Positions 23,992 to 33,200 of a stretch of 33,313 nucleotides of DNA are shown one piece after another. The notes under the pieces were generated by a model. That model saw only the letters and a program-made list of their open reading frames with translations, did not search any database and was not told the DNA's origin. The translations under genes and the position numbers were made by a program. Source of the DNA: Rhodocyclaceae bacterium. GTDB taxonomy: Bacteria > Pseudomonadota > Gammaproteobacteria > Burkholderiales > Rhodocyclaceae. The stretch spans positions 1-33,313 of the forward strand of contig JANJVS010000172.1 in assembly GCA_024709955.1 (NCBI GenBank). The letters run 5' to 3'. Numbering within the stretch: the stretch's first letter is position 1; the number at the start of each line of letters is the position of its first letter.

Positions 23992-24174
23992 TCAGTTGTG
24001 CTGACGACCCGCATCATTTTTCAAGGAAGCCTCCGGCCCATCCTCGCTAAGCGCCAACTTGGCCGCCTCGTCGAAAGACGCCTTCCTTTTGCCGGAATAA
24101 GCCCACCACACGATGCCGACGAAGCCGACGAATGCCAGCACCGTGAAAATAGTCCGCAGGTCGTTGATGTCCAT
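23992..24174 (-). CDS. ccoQ: cbb3 oxidase subunit CcoQ
   Basis: A 60-residue protein with one helix (residues 7-24, IFTVLAFVGFVGIVWWAYSG) and a charged cytoplasmic tail. It is the small subunit that stabilises the cbb3 complex. ATG 24174 is chosen from homology; the frame stays open upstream within ccoO. It lies between ccoO and ccoP, five bases from the ccoO stop, in the standard order. Confidence 0.93.
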   Translation of the reverse strand: MDINDLRTIFTVLAFVGFVGIVWWAYSGKRKASFDEAAKLALSEDGPEASLKNDAGRQHN

Positions 24175-24178
24175 GCTA

Positions 24179-24790
24179 TTAACGGCTCTGCTTGAGCGCC
24201 TGACCAAGACCCTGCAGGTAGGCGACAACCGCGTCAAGCTCGGTCTTGCCTTCAAGCGCCTTGGGCGCTTCCGCAATCTCCTGATCGGTGTAGGGCACGC
24301 CAACAATGCGCAGGGCACTCATCTTTGCGCCGATATTCGGATCATTGAGCGGACGATCCAGCCAACTGTAGGCAGGCATGTTCGACTCGGGGACGACGTC
24401 ACGCGGGTTCAGCAGGTGGATCTTGTGCCACTGGTCGGAATAACGGCCGCCGACACGGTGTAGATCCGGACCGGTCCGCTTGGAACCCCACTGGAACGGG
24501 TGGTCATAGACATACTCACCCGCCACCGAGTAGTGGCCATAGCGCTCGGTCTCGGCGCGGAAGGGACGGATCATCTGCGAATGGCAGTTGTAGCAGCCCT
24601 CGCGAATGTAAATGTCCCGGCCGGCGAGACGCAAGGCGTCATATGGCTTAACCAGCTCATTCACCGGAGTGGTGGTGGACTTCTGAAAGAACAGCGGCAC
24701 GATTTCCAGCAGGCCGCCGACGCTGACGACCAGCAGGGTCAGAACGATCATCAGCGTATTGCTGGTTTCGATTTTCTCATGCGTCAACAT
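24179..24790 (-). CDS. ccoO: cbb3 oxidase mono-heme cytochrome c subunit CcoO
   Basis: The 203-residue subunit has an N-terminal helix (about residues 12-30) and one cytochrome c site, [10 protein letters not shown]. Around it lie the typical [20 protein letters not shown] and [13 protein letters not shown] segments. It receives electrons from CcoP and gives them to CcoN. The ribosome site GGGAG precedes ATG. It lies 21 bp downstream of ccoN. Confidence 0.97.
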   Translation of the reverse strand: MLTHEKIETSNTLMIVLTLLVVSVGGLLEIVPLFFQKSTTTPVNELVKPYDALRLAGRDIYIREGCYNCHSQMIRPFRAETERYGHYSVAGEYVYDHPFQWGSKRTGPDLHRVGGRYSDQWHKIHLLNPRDVVPESNMPAYSWLDRPLNDPNIGAKMSALRIVGVPYTDQEIAEAPKALEGKTELDAVVAYLQGLGQALKQSR

Positions 24791-24811
24791 GATGTATTGG
24801 CTCCCTTGGAA

Positions 24812-26251
24812 TCAGTGGGCGTGTGCGGGCTCAAGCACCTTGGCGTCATCGACGGCACGACCGGAGGCGATGGTCTTGAACATGTTGTAGGCCATGAGGA
24901 TCATGCCGCTAAGGAACAGCAGACCGCCAACCACGCGGATCGTCCAGAACGGATAGGATGCCTTCACGGACTCCACAAAGGCGTAGGTCAGGGTGCCATC
25001 GGCGTTGGTGGCACGCCACATCAGACCCTGCATGACGCCGGAAATCCAGAGCGCGGCGATGTAAAGCACCGTGCCGAGAGTGGCGAGCCAGAAATGCACA
25101 TTGACCAGCTTGGTCGAATGCATCTCGGTCTTGCCGAAGAGTTTCGGAATCAGGTAGTACATCGAGCCGATCGACACCATGCCCACCCAGCCGAGCGCGC
25201 CGGAATGCACGTGGCCGACGGTCCAGTCGGTGTAGTGCGACAGCGCGTTCACGGTCTTGATCGACATCATCGGACCTTCAAAGGTGGACATGCCATAGAA
25301 GGACAGCGAGGTGATCAGGAACTTCAGGATCGGATCGTCGCGCAGCTTGTGCCAGGCACCCGACAGGGTCATGATGCCGTTGATCATGCCACCCCAGGAA
25401 GGCGCCAACAGGATCAGCGAGAACAGCATGCCGACCGACTGAGTCCAGTCGGGCAGCGCGGTGTAGTGCAGGTGGTGCGGGCCAGCCCACATGTAGGTGA
25501 AGATGAGGGCCCAGAAGTGCACCACCGACAGACGATAGGAATACACCGGGCGCCCGGCCTGCTTCGGCACGAAGTAGTACATCATGCCCAGGAAGGCGGC
25601 GGTCAGGAAGAAACCGACCGCGTTGTGGCCGTACCACCACTGGATCATCGCGTCCTGCACGCCGGCGTAGGCCGAGTAGGACTTGGGCGTCAGGATGCCG
25701 GCCTCGAAGACCGGGATTTCCGCGCTATTGAAGATGTGCAGCAGGGCAACGGCGATGATGAAGGCGCCGTAGAACCAGTTGGCGACATAGATGTGCGGCG
25801 TCTTGCGGGTGCCGATGGTGCCGAAGAAGACGATGGCGTAGGCGACCCAGACGACGGTGATCAGCAGGTCGATCGGCCACTCGAGCTCCGCATACTCCTT
25901 GCCGGACGTGAACCCCAGGGGCAGCGAGAGGGCGGCGAGAACGATGATCAGCTGCCAGGCCCAGAAAATGAAGGATGCCAGACCGGGAGCAAACAGCGTG
26001 GTATGGCAGGTACGTTGAACGACATAGAAAGAGGTGGCGAACAGCGCGCAACCACCAAATGCAAAAATCACCGCGTTGGTGTGGAGCGGACGGAGACGAC
26101 CGTAGCTCAGGAATTCGTGCACGTTAAGTTCAGGCCAGACCAGCTGGGCGGCAATGATGACGCCGACCAGCATGCCGACGATGCCCCAGATTACGGTCAT
26201 CACGGCGAACTGGCGCACGACTTTGTAGTTGTAAGTCGCTTGCGATTGCAT
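24812..26251 (-). CDS. ccoN: cbb3 oxidase catalytic subunit CcoN
   Basis: The 479-residue, twelve-helix heme-copper subunit reduces O2 with high affinity and pumps protons. Heme and copper ligand regions are visible: [41 protein letters not shown] and [16 protein letters not shown] 26251 is chosen because AGAGGTG lies nine bases upstream; a GTG at 26263 would add four residues. It is driven by an FNR-type class II promoter at about 26323, as expected for an oxidase made at low oxygen. It heads ccoNOQP. Confidence 0.97.
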   Translation of the reverse strand: MQSQATYNYKVVRQFAVMTVIWGIVGMLVGVIIAAQLVWPELNVHEFLSYGRLRPLHTNAVIFAFGGCALFATSFYVVQRTCHTTLFAPGLASFIFWAWQLIIVLAALSLPLGFTSGKEYAELEWPIDLLITVVWVAYAIVFFGTIGTRKTPHIYVANWFYGAFIIAVALLHIFNSAEIPVFEAGILTPKSYSAYAGVQDAMIQWWYGHNAVGFFLTAAFLGMMYYFVPKQAGRPVYSYRLSVVHFWALIFTYMWAGPHHLHYTALPDWTQSVGMLFSLILLAPSWGGMINGIMTLSGAWHKLRDDPILKFLITSLSFYGMSTFEGPMMSIKTVNALSHYTDWTVGHVHSGALGWVGMVSIGSMYYLIPKLFGKTEMHSTKLVNVHFWLATLGTVLYIAALWISGVMQGLMWRATNADGTLTYAFVESVKASYPFWTIRVVGGLLFLSGMILMAYNMFKTIASGRAVDDAKVLEPAHAH

Positions 26252-26329
26252 GATGGTTTTCACCTCTCTTATAGAAAAAACAAAACCTATTCCCCTTCTC
26301 CACCAACAGCACGTGGAGGCTGGGGGCGG

Positions 26330-26335
26330 AGCATA
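26330..26335 (-). promoter_or_regulatory. putative -10 of the FNR-dependent ccoN promoter
   Basis: The minus strand reads TATGCT, with its centre 31 bp from the centre of the FNR box. This is class II geometry and places the start near 26323, leaving a leader of about 70 nt. The leader contains a weak hairpin (CTCCAC at 26298-26303 pairing with GTGGAG at 26313-26318). Confidence 0.55.
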
Positions 26336-26356
26336 CTGGACACCAAGTGCGGCATT

Positions 26357-26370
26357 TTGACCCAGATCAA
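26357..26370. promoter_or_regulatory. FNR/Dnr box of ccoNOQP
   Basis: Reads TTGACCCAGATCAA on the plus strand, TTGATCTGGGTCAA on the coding strand of ccoN: nine of ten defined positions match. The -10 TATGCT lies at class II distance, so activation by Fnr is expected. Confidence 0.88.
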
Positions 26371-26425
26371 CTTTGGTGCATTGCAGAATAATTTATACAG
26401 CCATTCGTGAAACTTTTGCGCAAGC

Positions 26426-26455
26426 AAAAAAAAAGGGTGCGCTGTAAGCGCACCC
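26426..26455 (-). terminator. strong intrinsic terminator upstream of ccoN
   Basis: On the minus strand GGGTGCGCT, loop TAC and AGCGCACCC form a perfect 9-bp stem (26455-26435), followed by nine T residues (26434-26426). It is the best intrinsic terminator in the window. It would end either the short FNR-driven transcript from about 26522, read-through from ccoI-ccoS, or both. Confidence 0.9.
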
Positions 26456-26522
26456 CCAACCCCAACAGAGAGACTAACCAGTTCGGGCCCGCATCCATGC
26501 TGCCGGACGCACACCCAAAGTG
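26426..26522 (-). ncRNA. candidate FNR-activated small RNA (about 97 nt)
   Basis: The 332-bp gap between ccoS and ccoN holds a complete small transcription unit on the minus strand. It has an FNR box (26570-26557), a CATAAT -10 exactly 32 bp from its centre (26534-26529), a predicted start near 26522, and a perfect terminator with a U9 tail at 26426. The RNA would have an imperfect 5' hairpin (GTCCGG pairing with CCGAAC), then a U/C- and G-rich single-stranded stretch containing GTCTCTCTGTTGGGG. The long U tail suits Hfq binding. FNR-induced small RNAs are known elsewhere (FnrS in enterobacteria, AniS in Neisseria), but sequence kinship is not claimed. The alternative is that the box drives an untranslated leader and the terminator serves ccoIS. 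Confidence 0.55.
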
Positions 26523-26528
26523 GTGCGG

Positions 26529-26534
26529 ATTATG
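26529..26534 (-). promoter_or_regulatory. -10 of the small RNA promoter
   Basis: CATAAT on the minus strand matches the sigma-70 consensus at five of six bases. It is centred exactly 32 bp from the FNR box at 26557-26570. Confidence 0.6.
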
Positions 26535-26556
26535 AATATCGACCCCAAAATGAGCA

Positions 26557-26570
26557 TTGATCTGCGTCAA
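26557..26570. promoter_or_regulatory. second FNR/Dnr box, between ccoS and ccoN
   Basis: TTGATCTGCGTCAA matches nine of ten consensus positions. It lies 13 bp beyond the ccoS stop and about 200 bp upstream of the ccoN box, too far to be part of the ccoN core promoter, and it has its own -10. Confidence 0.88.
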
Positions 26571-26583
26571 CATTCCACCCAAT

Positions 26584-26793
26584 CTAGGTTTTCAATTTAT
26601 CCGGCTCCGAACCCGCTGGCTCTGCGGTCACCGCGGGCTGCTCGGCCGTGGGAGCGTCATCGTCCATTAGGATGCGGTAAGCAGGCCCTTCCAGATCCTC
26701 CATCTGGCCACTCTTGAGCGACCACCAAAAGATTACCCCTATCACAAACACCAATAGCACGGAAAAGGGTATGAGCAAATACAGGCTTTCCAT
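26584..26793 (-). CDS. ccoS: cbb3 oxidase maturation protein CcoS
   Basis: A 69-residue protein with one helix (residues 2-25, ESLYLLIPFSVLLVFVIGVIF) followed by the conserved WWSLKSGQMEDLEGPAYRIL and a variable acidic tail. CcoS is required for insertion of heme and copper into CcoN. ATG 26793 is chosen because GGGAGG lies seven bases upstream; the frame can be read from a TTG at 26814 but without support. It follows ccoI by 17 bp. Confidence 0.93.
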   Translation of the reverse strand: MESLYLLIPFSVLLVFVIGVIFWWSLKSGQMEDLEGPAYRILMDDDAPTAEQPAVTAEPAGSEPDKLKT

Positions 26794-26810
26794 CGGGCAC
26801 CCTCCCCTGG

Positions 26811-29306
26811 TCAAACCGGTGTCGAGTTGTGCGGTACATTTTTCTGCAACCGCAACGCGTTCATCACCACTAACAGCGAACTCGCCGACATGCCTATGCC
26901 CGCCATCCAGGGAGTAACCAGCCCGGTCATGGCAAGCGGAATAGCAACCACATTGTAGGTGAAAGCCCAGACAAGATTCTGATGGATGATGCCGAGAGCC
27001 CGGCGCGCCATGCCCACGCCGCTAGCGAGATGAACGGGATCGTTGGACAACAACACCACATCGGCCTGGCTGCGCGCCAGATCCGTTCCTCCGCCCATGG
27101 CAATGGACACATGGGCTTGCGCAAGCACCGGTGCATCATTCACGCCGTCGCCAACCATCGCCACGGTCTCGCCCTCCGCCTGCCGCGCGGTCAGATAGGC
27201 ATGCTTGTCCTCCGGGGTCATGCCGCCATGGTGGTCGTCGATGCCCAACTCCGCCGCCACCGCCGCCACCGTCTGTGGCGCATCGCCGGAAAGGATCGTG
27301 AGCTTGACCCCTTGCGCACGCAGCCTGCCTAGCGCTTCCCTGGCTCCCGGGCGCAGGGTGTCGGCGATACGGAACCAGGCCAGCCAGCCCGTGGCGTCTC
27401 CCAACGCGACCACCGAATCGCTGGCGGACAGCCACGCCGAAAACACCCCCGGCACCCCTTGGCCGTGCAATTCGGCGACGAACTCAGGAATGCCGATGCG
27501 CACTTGGTCGCCGTTTTCCCGCCGCGCCTCGATCCCTTTCGCCGTCAGCGCCCGCAGGCCGGACAAGGCCACCGTCCCGCCAGCGCCGACTTTTTCCAGC
27601 AGGGCGCGGGCCACCGGATGTTCGGAGGACTGCTCCAGCGCGCGCACCAGCGCATGGATTTCGCGTTCCCGTGCCGGATCTTGGAGGCGCATCTCGATCA
27701 CGGTCGGTCGGCCGAGGGTCAAGGTACCGGTCTTGTCGAATATCCAGCGACCGGCCCGCGCCAGGGTTTCGATCGAATGCCCGTGGGTAACCAGCAGCCC
27801 TTCCCGCGCCAGGGCGCCGGTGGCCACCGTCAGCGCGGCCGGCGTCGCCAACGACAGCGCGCACGGGCAACTCACGACCAGTACCGCGACGAAGACCCAC
27901 AAGGCCCGCTCCGGATCGGCATCCAGCCAGTACAGTCCCGTCGTCAGCGCCAAGGCCAGCAGCACCCAGACGAAACGCATGGCGATGCGGTCCGCCAGCA
28001 GCACCAGCGCCGGCTTTTCCCCGGCCGCCTGCTCCATGAGGCGACGGATCGATGCCAGACGCGTCGCCTCGCCGACACGGTCGAGACGCACCACCAGCGG
28101 GCTGGCAACATTCACGCTGCCCCCGGTCACCCGATCTCCCGCGCAGCGCGGCACGGGCCGGCTCTCCCCGGTCAACAGCGACTCGTCGCTGCTGCTGTCT
28201 CCCTCGATCACCTCGCCATCTCCGGGGATCACCTCTCCGGGCCTTACCAGCACGACATCCCCCGCCCGCAGATCGGCCACCGCCACGCGCTCGCCGACGC
28301 GATTCGGCCAGTCGGCCAGGCGCTCCGCAAAGGCGGGCAACGCGCGCGCCAAGGCCTCCACCCCTCGCGCGGCCTTCTGGCGCGCCATCATCTCCAGATA
28401 GCGCCCCGAAAGCAGGAAGAACACGAACATCGTCACCGAATCGAAATACACCTCTCCCGCCGCGGTGAGCGTCGCCCAGACACTCGCGGCGAAGGCGCTG
28501 CCGACCCCCAGGGCCACGGGAACGTCCATGCCGACCCGCTTGAACTTCAGATCGCGCCAGGCGTTGGCGAAGAAGGGTGCGGATGAATAGACGATCACCG
28601 GCAGGGTCAGGATCAGGCTCGCCCAGCGCATCAGTTGCTCGATATCGTGCGTCATGTCGCCATCGGCAAGGTAGACCGGGATGGCATACATCATCACCTG
28701 CATCATGCCGAAGCCGGCGACGAAAAGCCGCCATTGCGCGGTGCGCCGCTCCTTCTGCGCCAGTTGCTCGGACTTGGTCACGTCGTAAGGATGGGCGCGG
28801 TAACCGATGGCCTGGATCGCCTCGAGGATCGCCGAGAGCTTGGTGACCCCGTCGTTCCAGCGCACGCGGGCGCGGCGAGTCGCATAGTTGATATCGACCG
28901 CCGTCACCCCGGGTTGGCGCGCGATATGCGCCTCGTTGAGCCAGACGCAGGCAGCGCAGGTGATGCCCTCGAGAATCAGCGCCGCCTCGCGCTCGTGAGC
29001 GCCCACCGGGCGCACGAAGTTCTTCTGCACGTCCGGATGGTCGAACAGACCGAGTTCCTGCAAGGCTTGGGGCATGGCCTCGCGCGGACTCTCCGGCAGC
29101 GCATCGCGATGGCGGTAGTAATCGGTCAGCTTGTTGGCGACGATCGCCTCGGCGACGGCCCGGCAGCCCGCGCAACACATCGTGCGCGGCTGGCCGTCGA
29201 TATCGACATGGAAGTCGGCGCCTGTCGGCACCGGCAGACCGCAGTGATAGCAGTTTTCGGTATCGCTCAACGACGGGCTACTTGGGCTGCATGCGAATGG
29301 CGCCAT
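26811..29306 (-). CDS. ccoI: copper P1B-type ATPase CcoI (FixI)
   Basis: The 831-residue inner-membrane ATPase exports copper for cbb3 oxidase assembly. The N-terminus has CYHCG and CCAGC, the additional metal site typical of CcoI, then an HMA domain with [12 protein letters not shown]. The membrane motif is [13 protein letters not shown], the phosphorylation site DKTGTLT, the HP motif [10 protein letters not shown] and the hinge [10 protein letters not shown]. It differs from CopA in these N-terminal sites. Copy G of the dispersed repeat lies directly after the HP motif and is read as EKVGAGGTV (about residues 569-577). ATG 29306 overlaps the end of the SDR gene by 29 bp; GAGGTG lies ten bases upstream. 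TTG 29270 is an alternative. Confidence 0.95.
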   Translation of the reverse strand: MAPFACSPSSPSLSDTENCYHCGLPVPTGADFHVDIDGQPRTMCCAGCRAVAEAIVANKLTDYYRHRDALPESPREAMPQALQELGLFDHPDVQKNFVRPVGAHEREAALILEGITCAACVWLNEAHIARQPGVTAVDINYATRRARVRWNDGVTKLSAILEAIQAIGYRAHPYDVTKSEQLAQKERRTAQWRLFVAGFGMMQVMMYAIPVYLADGDMTHDIEQLMRWASLILTLPVIVYSSAPFFANAWRDLKFKRVGMDVPVALGVGSAFAASVWATLTAAGEVYFDSVTMFVFFLLSGRYLEMMARQKAARGVEALARALPAFAERLADWPNRVGERVAVADLRAGDVVLVRPGEVIPGDGEVIEGDSSSDESLLTGESRPVPRCAGDRVTGGSVNVASPLVVRLDRVGEATRLASIRRLMEQAAGEKPALVLLADRIAMRFVWVLLALALTTGLYWLDADPERALWVFVAVLVVSCPCALSLATPAALTVATGALAREGLLVTHGHSIETLARAGRWIFDKTGTLTLGRPTVIEMRLQDPAREREIHALVRALEQSSEHPVARALLEKVGAGGTVALSGLRALTAKGIEARRENGDQVRIGIPEFVAELHGQGVPGVFSAWLSASDSVVALGDATGWLAWFRIADTLRPGAREALGRLRAQGVKLTILSGDAPQTVAAVAAELGIDDHHGGMTPEDKHAYLTARQAEGETVAMVGDGVNDAPVLAQAHVSIAMGGGTDLARSQADVVLLSNDPVHLASGVGMARRALGIIHQNLVWAFTYNVVAIPLAMTGLVTPWMAGIGMSASSLLVVMNALRLQKNVPHNSTPV
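27569..27600 (-). repeat. dispersed 27-bp repeat, copy G (in ccoI)
   Basis: On the minus strand this reads GAAAAAGTCGGCGCTGGCGG then GACGGTGG, the exact consensus. It is sense to ccoI and encodes EKVGAGGTV in the nucleotide-binding domain, in the same frame as in copA and trhP. Confidence 0.9.
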
Positions 29307-30045
29307 CCAGACGGATCACCTCGCCATTGAGCATGCTGTTTTCGAAAATATGCCGGGCCAGCGCCGCGTATTCGGCCGGCTTGCCCAGGCGCGAGGGAAA
29401 GGGAACCATCTTGCCCAGCGCCTCCTGCACCTCGGCGGGCATGCCGAGCAGCATCGGCGTCTCGAAGATACCCGGCGCGATGGTCATCACTCGAATTCCG
29501 CTGCGGGCGAGGTCGCGCGCGATCGGCAGGGTCATGCCGGCGATGCCCGCCTTGGAAGCCGCATAGGCCACTTGGCCGATCTGGCCGTCGAACGCCGCCA
29601 CCGAGGCGGTATTGACGATCACCCCACGCTCTCCGGCGGCATTCGGTTCGTTGCGGCACATCACATCGGCGGCAAGACGGATCATGTTGAAGCTGCCGAC
29701 CAGATTGACATCGATCACCCGCTTGAAGGAAGCCAGCGCATGGGGCCCTTCCTTGCCGACCGTTTTTTCGCCGATGACGATGCCGGCACAATTGACCAGC
29801 CCGTGCAGGGTACCGAAACCCGAGGTCGCGGCCGTGACGCAGGCCTGGGCGCTTGCCTCGTCCGCCACGTCGGTTTCGACGAAGCGGGCGCTCGATCCCA
29901 ACTCGGCTGCAAGAGCTTCGCCGGCGGCCTTGTTCATGTCGGCGAGGACGACCTTGCCTTCTCCACCAACCAGCATGCGCGCCGTGGCGGCCCCCAGGCC
30001 CGAGGCGGCGCCGGTAACGATGAAAACACCCCCACTGATCTGCAT
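29278..30045 (-). CDS. short-chain dehydrogenase (3-hydroxyacyl-CoA type)
   Basis: The 255-residue protein is a classical SDR. The NAD-binding motif GAASGLG, the NCAG segment, the catalytic Ser in NTASVAAF and the YAASK active site are all present. Overall sequence, notably VCRNEP-like and [11 protein letters not shown] segments, resembles HSD17B10-type 3-hydroxyacyl-CoA dehydrogenases of fatty acid or aromatic degradation, which use NAD+. The C-terminal [12 protein letters not shown] supports this. AGGAGG precedes ATG. It overlaps ccoI by 29 bp, so the two are co-transcribed, although no functional link to oxidase assembly is evident. Confidence 0.88.
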   Translation of the reverse strand: MQISGGVFIVTGAASGLGAATARMLVGGEGKVVLADMNKAAGEALAAELGSSARFVETDVADEASAQACVTAATSGFGTLHGLVNCAGIVIGEKTVGKEGPHALASFKRVIDVNLVGSFNMIRLAADVMCRNEPNAAGERGVIVNTASVAAFDGQIGQVAYAASKAGIAGMTLPIARDLARSGIRVMTIAPGIFETPMLLGMPAEVQEALGKMVPFPSRLGKPAEYAALARHIFENSMLNGEVIRLDGAIRMQPK

Positions 30046-30069
30046 GAGCGCCTCCTAGAGCTTTCAAGG

Positions 30070-30096
30070 AAAAAAGGCTTGCCGAGGCAAGCCTTT
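30070..30096 (-). terminator. intrinsic terminator of tRNA-Thr
   Basis: On the minus strand AAAGGCTTGC, loop CTCG and GCAAGCCTTT form a 10-bp stem (30096-30073) running into a T tract ending at 30070. It starts nine bases after the tRNA 3' end and lies before the SDR gene. Confidence 0.88.
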
Positions 30097-30104
30097 GAAA
30101 AGTC

Positions 30105-30180
<76 letters not shown>

Positions 30181-30192
30181 ACTGGGCGGCGG

Positions 30193-30198
30193 ATTATA
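30193..30198 (-). promoter_or_regulatory. -10 of the tRNA-Thr promoter
   Basis: TATAAT on the minus strand lies 12 bp upstream of the mature tRNA, giving a start near 30186 and a very short 5' leader. No good -35 is seen 17 bp upstream. Confidence 0.6.
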
Positions 30199-30236
30199 CC
30201 GAAACTATGTCGGCGCACACGCTCCACGGCCCATTT

Positions 30237-33200
30237 TCAATCCAGCAGTTCGCGCCAGGATACCCGCCGGACCCCGCTGCCCGAGGCGCCAATCCGCACC
30301 TCCTCCACGTTGTTGGTCAATTGCTGCCCAGACGTGCGGGTGATGCTCTTCACCACTCCGCTCGGCAAGACCACGACGTTTGGCCGCGTGGATGCGCCCG
30401 CATAATGGGTGGCCACATGGGTATTCGGATCGCCCGGCTTTTCCACCACCCCGCCACAAAGATAGTCGATGTTATAGACCCAGCTCTCGAAACCGGACGG
30501 GTTGCAGGAATCCGCCGCCGAAGGCTTGTTGGTCGAGAACACCAGGGTGCCGAAGGCCAGGGTCGGGTCGGTATTGCCGCGCTCGCCGGCCTCGGGGAAA
30601 TCCATCTGCCACCCCAGGTTCGCGTCGTCATCGAAAACCGACTCGCACGTACCTCCGGTTCTGCCAGCCCCGCCACTGCTGACCGGCTGATTGACGATGT
30701 TCGACGGCGCGGCGCCGGAGGTCTTGTCCCAGATCGCGTAAAAGCTCTGCGGGTCGGTATTGCCCAGATCGGTCAAACCCAGCAGGCGCCCGGTCGGCAC
30801 GAACACCACGCGTTTTTCCTGCCCCGTGCTGGTAACCACCAGACCAAGCTCGGGCTTGGCCATGATCGGCTTGCTCACGCCGAAGCTCTTCAACAAGGTC
30901 ACCGCGCCGCTGGTCAGGTTGAAACGCCACAAATTACCCTGCAGATCGCCACCGTAGGCATAATCGATCGTGTTGTCGTGCATCGCATCGTCGGCCCATG
31001 CATTGATCCTGCCAAGTCCGCTCGGTGTCGTGGTGTCGCCCACCCCCGTGGCGATCTTCCTGATCAACGCGCCGCTATCGGCATTGAGCACATACAGATA
31101 GCCGACGCCCGTGCCGCCGTTCAGGTGATTGTTGTAGCCCGAGGAAACCAGTACCACCCAGGTCCCTCCGAGCTTGCCGATCACCGGGTTGCCGTAGCTG
31201 TAGCCAAGATCGCAATCCTCGGTGACGCCCGCGCTGCTGGTATAGCGGGGAGCGGTCGCCGCGGTGCAGCCCGTTTTCTTGCGGAACTCCCACTTCGCGA
31301 CAGGCGCGGTCTGATTGGAAATATCGAGCGCGTAGTACCCGGCTCCGCCGCCGGCCAGTCCCCCGACGATAACGGTTTTCCATGCGCCGCCCACCTGAAT
31401 GTCGCCGATGACCGGCGTGCCGTCCACCATGTAAGTGTGGTTGGTGTCGTAATTGACGTTGGCGAGCTTGTGCAGCTTGGGCAGCACCATGCTCGGAACG
31501 TAGGCCCACCGCTCTTCGCCATTCGCGGCATTCAGGGCGTGCAACATGCCGTCGTTCGACGCGACGTATACCGTCGGGTTGGAGCGCGCCGTGTTCTTTT
31601 CCGGGTACGTGCCGCCATAGTCGAAAAGATAACGGCCCGCATAAACCGCCTCCGCCGAGACGATGTCGCCCAGCAAATGTGTGCGCGGCCGATACCACGG
31701 CGGCGACAGGGACTCGTAGGTGCGCTCGCCGCGCAGGTAGTTCACGAGATTCTGGCCCGAGGCATTCACCTTGTCGGCACTCGACAGACAAGCCGGTCCG
31801 GCGGCGCAAAACTGGGCCAGCGTCGAATCGATGTAAGTGCTGCTGAAGCAGCCCTGTTCGTCGGCCGGCGGATTGCAGGTATTGGGCGAAGTGAAGTTGA
31901 GGTTCGCCCATTCGAAGGATTTCAGCAGGTCGGTGTCGGATGCGTCGAAGGTGTAGATGGTGCGCGTCGCCGATGTCTTGCCATCCAGCTGGGTCTGGGC
32001 CGACCAGTTGATCGCCGGCAGGATGTCCCCGGTGGTCACGTCGATGTTCTGACTCACGAGCTCGCCGGTCCACTCGACCGTCATGTAGTTGGAACTGAAG
32101 ACGAAGTTGTCGCCGGTCGTGATGTTCGGGTTGCTGGTGGTTGCCGCCGCCGCGCCGCCGGTGCTCGCACTGATGGCCGTCAGGGCATCCGTCAGACCCG
32201 AATAGAGTTCGTTCGGATTGCGCGCGCTGTAATACGTGCCATGGCCATTCACGGCCGCATGCCAGAGATCGTCGATGTTCTCCTGTTTGTCGGAGCCCGG
32301 CTGAGGCCAGTTGCAGCTGCCCGAAGTCTGCCAGGAACAGACTCCGGTCGTCGGGCTGGGCGCCGTGCCCGCCGCCACGGCGGTAAAATCATCCGGCAGG
32401 TCGCCGGCTCCCGCCGTCTGCTTGTAGTTCGAACGGAATTGCATGACGCCGTCGATGCCGAGACCGATGGTGAATGTCACCATGTGCTGCGTCTGCTTCA
32501 GGTCGGTCGTCGTCGTCGGCACATTGTTGGCGCAGACGTCGCCGCCCAGGGCGCCCGTGCAATTGGTGGTGCGCAGGTCGGTATTGTAGTAGTAGGCCGC
32601 CACGTCGGCCAGCGTGCCGCTGTCGCCGCGGCCATCCAGTTCCGGCCGCGGCAGGGCGCCGTCATGGTTGCCGATGGACGCCGCGCCGCCGAGCTGGTAG
32701 CCATTGCTGCCGTTCCAATAGCCGTCCGTCGAGAGGATCGTATAGTTCTTCTGGCAGGAATACTGCATGGGGTCGGTCGCCCCCATCAGCACGCTGGTTT
32801 TTTCCCCGGCGAACAACCGGCCGGCCCGGCTCAAGGCCTCGCGCAGCGGCGTTCCGCCATTGGGATTACCCGCGAACAGCCGTGAATACCACTTCTGCTT
32901 CTGCGTAGTATGGAAGTCATCGACGTTCAAACCCGTATTTGATGTCGACGACATATCGGTGTAGTTGATGGTGAAAAAGCCGACACGATAGGAATCGTCG
33001 ATACCCTGGAAAGCGAGGCTGACCGAGGATTTCATCATTTGCATGCGGCTGCGGTACCAGGCAAACCAGTTGGCGAAGTTCGCCAACTCCTCCTCGTAAG
33101 TACAGTTCGGTGCGGCCGCGCAGTCGCTGCGATTGCCGCGATTGACGACGATGGTGCCGTCGACCTCGATATTCCCGTACGTCTGGCCGGAAGCGATGTC

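Noticed and set aside
24500-26410. 636-codon plus-strand open frame opposite ccoN and ccoO
   Set aside because: It lies antisense to well-conserved oxidase genes and has no recognisable motif; it is a shadow.
26367-26582. 71-codon minus-strand frame covering the candidate small RNA
   Set aside because: It runs across a strong terminator and the FNR box, has no ribosome site and matches no family, so a small RNA is a better reading.
30207-32885. 892-codon plus-strand open frame opposite pilY1
   Set aside because: Composition is typical of antisense frames (Arg, His, Ala, Val rich) and the minus strand is clearly PilY1.
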